Source: Oscheius dolichura (lineage: Eukaryota > Nematoda > Chromadorea > Rhabditida > Rhabditidae). Taken from it: DNA of 64,000 nucleotides. The DNA is taken from NCBI GenBank assembly GCA_932521035.1, contig OW051497.1, forward strand, positions 1,984,001 to 2,048,000. The letters are read 5' to 3'. Of the stretch, positions 11,743 to 21,259 are shown one piece after another (position 1 is the first letter of the stretch; each line of letters starts with the position of its first letter). The notes under the pieces were generated by a model. That model was not told the origin of the DNA. It was given only the letters and a program-made list of their open reading frames with translations, and ran no database searches. Made by a program: the position numbers and the translations under genes.

Positions 11743-12453
11743 TTAGCCACCGGGAACGTTGTAGGCAACGGCTGGATTGACGGCAACGGCTGGATTCTGC
11801 TGAGCTACCACGGGGTCACCAGGGCCGTTGACCTGAAATATTGCTAATTTCCTCAAAAAACCGCCGTTGCTTTTGTTTTTGGAAACTTTAGTTACCATTC
11901 TTTCGGCCCAAAGAAATGCAGACAGCAGAGAGCTGTTGCCTTGATAAGTTTTTAGGAAAGCCTGGGCTCAAAAGAAATAATCACGAAACGAGCGGGAATG
12001 CTAAACGTAGTTTCAATCTCTGGCATTTTTTCGTTTCTGAAACTGGGCAAAAGGTAGATGCGAAAGGAGATAGCCGACTCCTATACTGTGTTCCGTTCAT
12101 CTCACGAGCCCCCAAACGAATGGTGTAACCTACACAATAGTAGAAGATGTCCATAATGAGGCAGATAGTGAAGATCGAAGGAACGAGTAGAATAATAGAA
12201 AGCCACGATTTGATCCCCTGAAGAAATCAGTTAACTGTATCGGAATTTATCTCACCAGCATAATAGCGAAGACCACAACAAACGCGATTGAACAAGTGGC
12301 ATATCGGATCAGATAGATCCACTTGTGGGCCAGGAAAAAGAGGTAGAAATTCTCAAGAGAGGGCATCGTTCTCGAAAAGACTGTACTGACTCGTCCAGAG
12401 TGGGGAGGGGGAGGGGCTTGATTCGCGGCTGAGAAAGTACAAGTTGGGTCCAT
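11743..12453 (-). CDS. Two-helix membrane protein, 145 aa
   Basis: Four exons join in phase 0 throughout: 12453-12256, 12217-12134, 11961-11896 and 11832-11743 (TAA). Residues 1-30 are polar and Pro-rich (QAPPPPHSG). Two hydrophobic helices follow: WIYLIRYATCSIAFVVVFAIML and SWLSIILLVPSIFTICLIM with FYYC. Next come a short amphipathic segment (AFLKTYQGNSSLLSAFLWAERM) and a tail with a repeated NPAV unit (AQQNPAVAVNPAVAYNVPGG). The predicted topology is two membrane passes with both ends on one side. No family is recognised. The downstream ATG of MPSLENFY (12366) is an alternative start. Confidence 0.6.
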
Positions 12454-12683
12454 GAGAGAGACGGAAAGTGTGCTCAGAGGAAAACATCCTCCGAAAGTGG
12501 AAACCCGTTGTTTCCACTGGTATTGGAAGGTAGAGACGAGCGAGAAGATACTCGACTCGAGTACTCGAGTACTCCATAGCGGATCAGAGTAAAATGGTGC
12601 TTTATTGTATATAGAAAATGGTTTACAATTACAAATTATAAGAAATTATCAGACTAGCTCTACCGTAATCGCTGCAGCACTGA

Positions 12684-13790
12684 CTAGTTATATTTCAGAA
12701 AAGGGGTGAGTTTGCCATCAGGGGAAAGAGCGAAAGTTACCATTCCGATGTTTAATGTAGATCCTTGATTGTAGGCCAACTTGTACCTGCGAGTTGTTTG
12801 AATAATAGTAGACTGTTCCCCGGAGGAAGTAGAAGTCTTGTACGTGAAAATAGCAGTAACTGGTGGCGACTCCAGTTCTCTGAAATGTTTCTTTTTATTA
12901 AAATAGAACGTATCGGAACTTACGGGTGGAAACCGTTCCAGTTGATTTTTATGTAGAAAGCAGTATTAATAGACTGCTGCAGCACCATCAAATATTCGTC
13001 AGGGAAGTTCGTTTGTGTTGCCGTCATTTTTCCAATACGTGCCTGAAAACACGTAAATAAGTATCATTTTTCTATAAGATGGACTTTGGCCCATCCCGGG
13101 GAGGCATCCCGTGCTTGTTTGCGCCCCCGACTACGTCCCGCGGTACATGATTCAGAGCCAAATGTGTTTGTTTCACTTTTTCTGGATGTTTATCCAAATA
13201 AAAGGAAGCAATTCCTCGGGAGGTAGGATGGTAGAAGACACAAAAAGAGGAGGAATTAGAGCTTCTGTTTCATTCCCCTACCACCTCATTGGAGAACTGC
13301 GTCTTTCCCCTGAGGCTACTAGCCGCCCAAATTGCAGAAATAAGAAACTGACCTCAACGACGGCTTCCCTAACAAACACAAAATCATCAGAAAGAACCAC
13401 TTTCTGCGAGACGAGTGCCACGCTGACGAGGATAAGGTCTTCAGATAAGACGCTAACCGTCTCGGGAACAAGCAGCGCCTCTGCTTCGCCAACCACACTA
13501 TAGGGCTGAGCATTTTTCTTGAAAACTTTTTCTTGTTCTACGTAATTCAGATCTAAATCTGCAGGTTTCCGAGAACGAACAGGTTGCTTACCAATGTGCG
13601 TTGTCTGAAAATCTGGGACTGCTAGAAGGCAGATCCAATACAAGCCAATGCCCCAGAGAACCAATCTGATGCTGGTAAGGAAGAAAGTATACACACGCCG
13701 CCCACTATTAACGTTCCAGACTGAAGAAAATTAACAAGGAAAGCAATCTTGGAGAGAACAGTTAGAAGAAAACTTACGGAGAGGTTCCAT
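12684..13790 (-). CDS. Small membrane-anchored or secreted protein, paralogue of 50.7-kb gene, 220 aa
   Basis: Five exons: 13790-13778 (first 13 bases), 13720-13592, 13558-13353, 13042-12924 and 12879-12684 (TAG). Phases 1, 1, 0 and 2 are consistent. A hydrophobic helix near the N-terminus (IRLVLWGIGLYWICLLAV) is a signal peptide or anchor. The rest is about 170 residues predicted to be largely beta: short hydrophobic strands such as AEALLVPETVSV, PPVTAIFTYK and GMVTFALSPDGKL. It matches the protein at 50671-52377 block by block, including the same phases at the last three introns. Family and function are not recognised. A third, decayed copy of exons 3-4 lies at 16.1-16.5 kb. The upstream start is inferred from a 13-base exon and is the weakest point. 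Confidence 0.65.
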
Positions 13791-14869
13791 TTCTCTTCAA
13801 TGAAAACTTCGAAAAGTCGGATAGCCTGAAATCATAACTTTTTCAGCATAATAAGTGGAAGACAACGAGTCAAGTGGGGGAAAGGAAAAGGAGTTGGAAT
13901 CCGGCAACCGTCTGACCTGCTCTCGACAGGAAAATGAATTTCGTCATGCCATGGGGCTAACCGGTGGTTATTTTGAGGGGGATGTGTAAAGTTCGTACTA
14001 TGCGGAGACAGGCACCACCGGCCAAGCCAGAACGCAACTGAAAGGCGGCAAAAAATTGTTTGTTACAACTGACGGACCGTTCTCGCAGGCTTTTAGCGGT
14101 TCAATAACAAACCTTTATGCATGCTCCATCCTACCCCTACGGGAGGCCTTTCTCGAGGCGACGCCGACTGTTTCTATGAAATAGCTAGACACTCTCCTTC
14201 CCAACTGCTTTTGATTTTGCACAAATGACTCTAGTCTGGCCCCTTCCTCCCAGAACCCCCGCTATTCCGTCGGCTTTCCTCCACTCCCTTTCACTATTAT
14301 TCACAGAAGAGCTCGGTTCGCGCGTATCTTTCGTGAGATAGCCTTCCCCACCATTCTCTTTTATTTCCTTCTCTCACCAACTTCCGTTTTACCGCATTCT
14401 CTTTCCCGCCATTTTGTCTACTGCAGTTCGTCTCTCTCCCTGTCACTCTGGGAGTGTTCTATTCCTCCAGCTTCCGGGGTCACTCAGTGCCCCCCCCCCG
14501 CCCCCCATCGGTCTCTTTGTGACCTCGTGCCCCTCCCGAAGCATTCTCCGTTTCCTTTTCTCTTTTACCCATAGAAGGCCTTTACCCGTGCCCTTAAAAG
14601 CGTTAGGTATTTTGTCTATTTCCAACGCCGCTCCGCCACGGGAAGTCTGACGAATGCCCGTGAACATCCGGGAACAGCGCGGTAATAAACGCGGACATCC
14701 CGGAACTGAATATTTTTTCGCATTTCCCAGGGTTTAAAATTCGGTGACGGCTCGATTGTTCCCCCTTCGAAGCCTGGTGATGTTGCTTTACAATTTTACT
14801 CTTTACCTTACAACAATAGTTTCAACAAGTCTGGTAATAATGGAGAACAGCAAAACTGAAAGGGGCACA
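13791..14869. other. Intergenic, C-rich tracts
   Basis: Pyrimidine-rich sequence at 14160-14640 with a C run near 14492. No coding exon is supported. A 48-bp block at 13806-13853 is flanked by splice-like sites on the minus strand and may be 5' untranslated sequence of the preceding gene. Confidence 0.4.
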
Positions 14870-16080
14870 TGTTGGCGGAAACCGGTATGAACTACCACCG
14901 CCCAGGTAATGCCCCTCTTGCCAAGGTGCGTGTTCCAATTGTTTCCTCTACAAAATTCAAATCCTACCTCAATCCGAGAGATTCGACCGCCGAAGACCCC
15001 GTTGGGACTACTTCAACAAGAGGTAGGCTATTTTACGTTGCCATCTGGCCTTAATTCGGGCTGCGTTGTTTTTTATACAATAATCTTGTCCAGCCTCCCC
15101 CGAATGTCCAGCCTCCTCGTCAAGAGCTTCGCCGGCTCTTCACGGACCGATTCTATATTATTACAGAATGTTCAAGTAATTACAGAGAAATCCAATTAGC
15201 CAGCTCTTTTTTTCCGCCGTATCAAGCTCTCCAGGATCACTCCCTATAAAGAGAAACAACGCCGGGACAACGATGACCTTCGGAAGCTTCTGCTCAGCCA
15301 ATCACTCCTGTGCAGGGGTTTAGCAACGCTGATGAAGAATCCACGTCTATGGAGACGGAACCGACTGAAACGTGATTTTTTTTTCCAATTATTCGGGGGT
15401 TATGTAAAAAAAAATTCCAAACCTCGCCTATTTCACCAGCTTTTAAAGTCAACCATAGCACCAAAAAGACACTTATTGTCTTCAATGTGTTAAATTACGC
15501 TGAATTTATTTTACACATCTCTAAAACTCTCTTTTTTCGTTTCGCCTATTGTGACCCCTTCAGTGAAGCTCGAATTTATTTCTAAACTCTTCAAAGCCGT
15601 TATTTCAGATTGACTTATGAAGAGCCCTTATATGAAGGCCCCACCGCCGAGGAAATGGCCCACTGGCCAAGGTGTGTTAATTTAGAGCAGGAGCTGTCAC
15701 GAATCTCAAACCTTTTTGTTCTCTTTTCTAATATTGCCACCATTTTTGATGGCATTTTGAATTTTATAGTTATTTTCTTTTTTCTTGCGTATCAAATCTA
15801 AATTAGGCGTTTGCTAATAAAAAAATGAAAAAAACTAAGCGAGATTAGTAAAAAATTAGTAATCGTCTTCAGATCAACCACCGTGGTTACCACGGCTGAA
15901 CTGAACAATACTGCTCCGATGGAGACGGCTTCGGTTGAAAGGTGTGTTCTTTTATTCAAGTAACCTCAATTTAAGTCTAAAAATATTCTAAAGACCCTTG
16001 TTTCAGCCTATCGCACAAAATCGGGATTTTCTCCACTAAAATTAGCTCAAATCGAAAATTCTCTCTATAGAAACCTTGTG
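14870..16080 (+). pseudogene. Decayed partial copies of chromodomain-gene exons
   Basis: Two blocks match the chromodomain gene. Bases 14909-15065 match 9068-9220 (end of exon 6, the intron, exon 7 and the next donor), but the acceptor before exon 7 is lost. Bases 15575-15680 match 8985-9085 (intron end and exon 6: YEEPLYEGPTAEEMAHWPR against YEELLYEGNGPTAQKMPLLPR). Around 15873-15942 and 15955-16010 the exon 5 region, donor and following intron are recognisable (GGTGTGTTCTTTTATT). An acidic reading PVQGFSNADEESTSMETE at about 15300-15370 may be another exon. No chromodomain, heptads or zinc ribbon remain. Some exons may still be spliced, but a full gene is not present. Confidence 0.6.
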
Positions 16081-16099
16081 CTTGAAGACTGCACTAATC

Positions 16100-16500
16100 G
16101 GCGGCAACTCCAACTGCCTAAAAAGTTCCTCCTTACAAAAAATTCAATTTACGGAGAGTTTCAGTTGACTTCCACGTAACTACTACGGGCGACATTGCTA
16201 CTGTGCTGCAATTCAATGAAATAGCCATCCGGGAAAAAAAAGGATTTTCATTTGAAGTCATTGTTCGGATTAATGCCTGAAAAGATGTGAGTAAGCGTTT
16301 TTTTGTTGATCTTGGACCCTGCCCCTTCTGCAATGACACATCCCGTACCCTCTGACTAACCATGGGACGTCTTACCGTAGATGATTCAGCGCCAAAAGTG
16401 CTCGTATCACCTTCTCTGGGAAGATTTTGAAGGAAAAATGGATCAGGGTCTGGATTCAAGCAGCCCCCATTTTTCGGGTACTGCTCCTGGTTAAGCAATT
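16100..16500 (-). pseudogene. Broken copy of the 13-kb small-protein gene
   Basis: Minus-strand sequence at about 16285-16150 aligns with exon 4 of the 12.7-13.8 kb gene: the FPDEYLMVLQQS block reads FPDGYFIELQHS, with a premature stop and a frame change. The plus-strand sequence at 16320-16450 matches the intron at 13085-13190 (for example GATTCAGAGCCAAA against GATTCAGCGCCAAA). It travels with the chromodomain-exon copies, so one segmental duplication of the 8-13.8 kb block is likely. Confidence 0.65.
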
Positions 16501-16900
16501 ATATTGGAAAGACCCCTATTTGAACCCTGTTGCTTTTCCCGCTCGAGCTAAATTTCATATTTAGAAGGAGAGATTTTCCAGGGATCCTAGTTGCTCCATC
16601 TGTAATTATCTCTTTAGTTACAAAAGCCGTCTAGAAACATCTATTCAACTGTCAATTAATGAAACATATTCATATTGTTTTCACGAAGACAGTTCTGCCA
16701 AATCCACTCTTTTCTTCCTGTCGTAATTTGGGGCAACGCTGGAAGTTTCAGCAAATTCAAATCCTACCTCATCGTCCCTTCAAACATGATGCCGGCGGGT
16801 TGGACCACTATTGTAGTTCAGTGTAGTGCACAAGTCACCCCAGGCTGAATATTTCTTCTCTAGAATCCTAGTCTGGTCCCTTGCTAATAGAAGCCCTTTA

Positions 16901-18504
16901 CTATTTTTCCCAACAGAATAAAATAGCAAAATTGACTACAATTGACAAGCAAAAAATGACCATGGCAACGATATTGAGCCTGTTCAGTAGGAGCCTGAGA
17001 AGATGCTTTGTCCACTTGTCGTAGGCTGGTTCGGGGACGACAGTGTTTACTAATTCCCCTATTAGCATGGCTACGATAGTGGCACACGTAAGAAGGATCA
17101 GGCTGACCAGTAGATAGACAGCTAAATAGAGTTATCATGACATTACAACTCGCTTACATAATCTATCCGTTACATTCATTTTTGGCATATCCTGGGTCAC
17201 AGTTTGCAATACAAACATCAAAGCCAAAATAGCTGCAAAGCCTAATCCCAGCTGAAAATAGCAATGATGAAAAGACTCTCGGGTGAAAGCTGAAAAGTAC
17301 AGTAAGACTCACGTTGTTAATGTAGGAGTCGGCATTTATCCGTTTCCAAAAGAGGCCGACTACACAGAGAAGAGCCAAGATGAGGGAAGGCACGATAATC
17401 AGCACAACGTAGTAGGTGGTACTCCTTTTTATAGTAAACGTGTAGATGACAATCTCATATAACCGGTAGTCAGGCTTGTTGACGTACCTATCCGCTTCTA
17501 CTGTAATATTAACCACAGTCCATTCACCATTACCCTAAAGTGGGTGGGTTGTTCTAATTTGAAACACTGAAACAAACAGAATAGCCCTTAGAACCCATAG
17601 GTTCATCAGCAATCGCCCCAAGGAGGTGGAGCGCAGAACCTGGATAGTAGGAATACGCGTACAAGAAGCATTCTTGTGTATCGAAGGGAAATGGTTTCAG
17701 CTGAAAGTGTGTATGGATTGGGAGGATTCACGGACTCACATCAAGAAGGCAGATAAATTCAAGAACGGTCGATCTGTAAAGAGACACTGTTCCATCGTAA
17801 TAAACCTAAACATACAGTCGTTCTAAAATGGGAACTTACTTCAATTGACTGATCTGTTGGCATCGTGTCACTGTAAGCGAATCTGAAAAAGACTTATCTA
17901 CTCACAGAATCAGGCTACAGTGACTCACATATCAAAGAGCATAATATCCGGCATCCATACAGAGCCTCTGGTTACAGGAAAGCGTTCTATTCCATGATAG
18001 TCCTTTGGATTCCATTTTAAACGGGGATCTGTCCACGTTGTTTGATATTCTACTATCATTTCGACACTTTGTTTAGTTTGATCCTTAATTTTTTGGTACA
18101 GTAAGCCAGAACATAGCCAACAATTGACAAGAGAGAACAATAAGCTAATGTCATATTGGCGGAAATCGGCCTAGCATTGAGGTGGTTTCTTTCTGAAATG
18201 AAGAAACAAAGGGACTTCAGACTGAAGGTAATAATGAGAGCAAACCACATGTTGACATACGGTGCTATAAAAGATCTCACCTGCCATGTACACTCCTGGC
18301 AATATCTTCGAATAATTTCTAAAAAGGTCGTTCACCAGACGCTCATTAATTTGAAAGTAATTAGTGATGATGAAGTCAGATTCTGGATCTGGAATAAGAA
18401 AACTTGAAGGAGGGGAATATTTCAAACGAACTGATTTCTTGTTGAATGGAGAGTGAAGAGCATAGTATTAAACATATTAGACAGATGAGCAGACGGCCGA
18501 ACAT
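16901..18504 (-). CDS. Cys-loop ligand-gated ion channel subunit (copy B), 394 aa
   Basis: Ten exons join in phase: 18504-18432, 18388-18281, 18192-18113, 18083-17929, 17882-17840, 17805-17740, 17700-17578, 17534-17313, 17251-17158 and 17121-16901 (TAG). The signal peptide is MFGRLLICLICLILCSSLS. The extracellular domain contains TWTDPRLKW and PVTRGSVWMPDIMLFD, and a Cys-loop with exactly 13 residues between cysteines, split by an intron (C-LLD / LKPFPFDTQE-C). TM1 is YYVVLIIVPSLILALLCVVG, TM2 to TM3 run from NADSYINN through LGFAAILALMFVLQ, and TM4 is VAMVIFCLSIVVNFAILF. The family forms pentameric plasma-membrane channels. The M1-M2 linker has neither the PAR of anion channels nor a clear GEK, so ion selectivity and ligand are not assigned. 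It is tandem with copy A, sharing exon structure. Confidence 0.88.
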
Positions 18505-18748
18505 TTCTGGATGAAATATTAGACGTGGTTGTAGGTCAACAAAAGAGACACCGGGCATCAGCTGGTGTCGGAAGTGGAGCTCCCCCTCAGTACAGACTAC
18601 AGATGAAAGCAACGAGGCAGAACGTAATTTGGATCGATTGATTGGAATAACATTTTGCCCCGCGGTCATAAGTACTCGAAGTGTAGAGTATGGCATTACA
18701 AGAATCACTATTCAGCACAGATTAATGCCTATTGTTCATTATCAATGT

Positions 18749-20333
18749 TCAGGCGATTAAGACAACGAAATTGACAACAGTTGCGACGGAAAATATGAAC
18801 ATAAAGATGAGATTGAGTCTGTTGGATAGCAAAGAAAGGAGATGATTAACCCGCTGGTGTTCTCCCTCGTTAGAAAATGTGGGCGCTGTCGATTCGCCGA
18901 TTAGCATGGCTACGATAATGGCACACGCAAGAAGAATCAAACTCACTAAGAGATACACCGCTAAAATGAGAGAGGTCAGTCTATAACATGGAGACAAATC
19001 GCTTACATAATTTGTCTGTCATATTCATTTTTGGCATATCCTGGGTCACAGTTTGCAACACAAACATGAGAGCTAAAATAGCGGCGAAACCTACGCCAAG
19101 CTGAAAAGGGCAAATTTTAAAAGAGTCGTAGGACCAACGTGATCTATGTAGGAGTCAGCGTTAACGCGTCTCCAGAAGAGGCCGACCACGCAAAGAATCG
19201 TCAAAATAAAGGAGGGAACAATAATCAACAGCACGTAGTATGTAGTGCTCCTCTTTATGATAAACGTGTAGATGAGATATGAATACGTTTCATTATCCAG
19301 TCCCTCAAGTAGGTACTCATTGTCTACCGAAATATTAGTCAACGTCCATTCGCCAGTTCCCTGAGAGAGATGTGTTTTTCCCGTTTTCCCCATTGAGAAC
19401 GTACAGAATAATTGGCGTAAGCAGAGCCCAAAGGGTTGTCACGAATCGTTCCCAGGATGGTCATTACAGTAGCCGGATAGGTGTAGGAAGCTATTTGGAG
19501 GTGGCATTCTTGTGTATCGAAAGGGAATGTTTTCAGCTGAAGAAGACCATGTATTTGACTCAATCCAGCTCACATTAAGAAGGCAAATAAATTCAACGAC
19601 AGTCGCTCTGTAGAGAGAAACTGTTCCATCATAAAATAGCTAAAAATTTCCCTACTTCAAAGATGCCACCTTACTTCAATAGTCTGCTGTTCTAATGATC
19701 TGGTATCACTGAAGGTGAATCTGAACAAGCTCAAGAATAACAGGTGTTACAGTAACTCACGTATCAAAAGGCAACGCGTCGGGAATCCATACATCCGCTT
19801 CCCTCGTCACGGGAAGCATCTCTATTCCATAATAATCAGCCGGATTCCATTTTAGACGAGGATCTGTCCAATTCATTTGAAGTTCTACTATCATTTGGAC
19901 ACTTTGTTTAGCTTGATCCTGAATATAGCTGCCTTCAATTTACAAGGAAACCCCTACAATCGACAATAGTGTACACGCACTCAAGGTGATATTTACAAAA
20001 ACTGTCGTCACCTTGAGATGGTTCTTCGCTGAAAACAACGCCTTCTTGTACTTTTTTAATGGATGGATTACTGTAAGCAGTCCTTAGCCCCTCCTTACCT
20101 GACATGTACACAGCTGGAAATACTTTTGTAAAATTGGTAAACAGATTATTCACCAGGCGCTCATTTATTTGAAAATAATTGTCTAGAATGAAATCAGATT
20201 GAGGATCTGAAATAACTCAAACTAGAGGAATGATCCAAAACAAACTAATGTAGGCGTCCATAAAGAATCTTCCCTGTTGAGTTCGAATGGGGAGACATGG
20301 ACAAACTAGAGAGAGTAGCAGAAACGGGAACAT
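18749..20333 (-). CDS. Cys-loop ligand-gated ion channel subunit (copy A), 400 aa
   Basis: Ten exons join in phase: 20333-20246, 20206-20099, 20028-19952, 19918-19761, 19720-19675, 19639-19574, 19536-19405, 19360-19139, 19100-19007 and 18960-18749. The signal peptide is MFPFLLLSLVCPC. The extracellular part has NWTDPRLKW and VWIPDALPFD, and the Cys-loop crosses an intron as in copy B (ICLLN / LKTFPFDTQEC). TM1 is YYVLLIIVPSFILTILCVVG, TM2/3 is GFAAILALMFVLQTVTQ and TM4 is LIFMFIFSVATVVNFVV. Several N-glycosylation sites (NFT, NIT, NYS, NIS) fit an extracellular head. All ten exon boundaries and phases equal those of copy B, showing tandem duplication. The short TM3-TM4 loop is not a typical long cytoplasmic loop of vertebrate subunits. 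Pharmacology is unknown. Confidence 0.88.
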
Positions 20334-20510
20334 TTTGGAATGAAATATTAGAGGTTGTAGTAGGTCAACAATCGACTTCCGAGCTACAAATATCAGACGA
20401 AATGGGACCTCGGATCACTCTAGACATTCTTCAGAGAAGCAAGCAAATTTGTCAAAGCACAGTAGGCACAATAAGCGATAAAAAAGGAATAAATGTTTTC
20501 AGTTACCATT

Positions 20511-20628
20511 TTATAGAATAAACATGAGATTATAGTAATCCTCGCGTTCAGTTATGTTGACTACGTATGGTTGTGAATAAGGTTCAACTTGCTCTTTCCA
20601 TTCAACGCTCACGGTATCAAGTGGCAAC
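20511..20628 (-). pseudogene. Possible orphan exon, channel-like
   Basis: A clean 38-residue reading ends in TAA just upstream of copy A: LDTVSVEWKEQVEPYSQ, then PYVVNITEREDYYNLMFIL. The DYYNLMFIL end resembles the strand before TM1 in Cys-loop receptors (compare DYRLYEIVIYTF), but the frame stops where TM1 should begin. It may be the relic of a third channel copy or a last exon of another gene. Confidence 0.25.
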
Positions 20629-21259
20629 CTTTACAAGGTAAACAATGGGATTAAAATGGCTGCGGAGACTAGATTAAGGCAAAGAAACTAGAAATGACAT
20701 CTCCAGAGGGAGCATCTCCAAATGTATGCATTTCCCATAAGCACTCCATAGGCCCAGTTTTTGATTTAAAACGAGAACACGCACCCGCGGGATGAGTGCA
20801 GCACTCGGCGTGAAAACAAGCTCTTTGTATAGGTGTGCATAAAAATGGAAATTTTGTGGTTGCTGTTGTTTTTCAGCAACCCCTTACTCCGTAACTTCAA
20901 ACAGACTTGTGATTATAGCGGCTTTGCTGTACAAGATATGCACAAGTAAAGTTTGTAATTTTAAGGGCTCACAGGATCTGCTAGAAAAAGAAACGAATCT
21001 TCAGGGCAAGCTCTACCTATAAGATGTCAGATGGCACCGATTTCAGTTCGATACGGTCTTCCTTCCAAGAGCTATGGCCGTTCAGGCAAAAATTATGGAA
21101 ATTTCTATGCGGCTTCATAGCTCCTGTAGAGCCCCCAATTTCTGAATTATTTGTTACTTTCCGTAATGTACGAAGCAACACTTATCTTCCCTTAAAATTT
21201 CAAAATATTTGGACTACCCTGACAGAAGTTACGGAACAGAATCCAAAGCACGCAATAGT
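20629..21259. other. Intergenic, no gene recognised
   Basis: AT-rich sequence. A 107-codon frame at 21024-21347 runs into the repeat array below and shares its bases with a second copy near 22,030, so it is not taken as a gene. Confidence 0.5.

Noticed and set aside
13806-13853. An extra coding first exon of the 13-kb gene
   Set aside because: Including it in the required phase creates a stop codon. An untranslated exon is possible.
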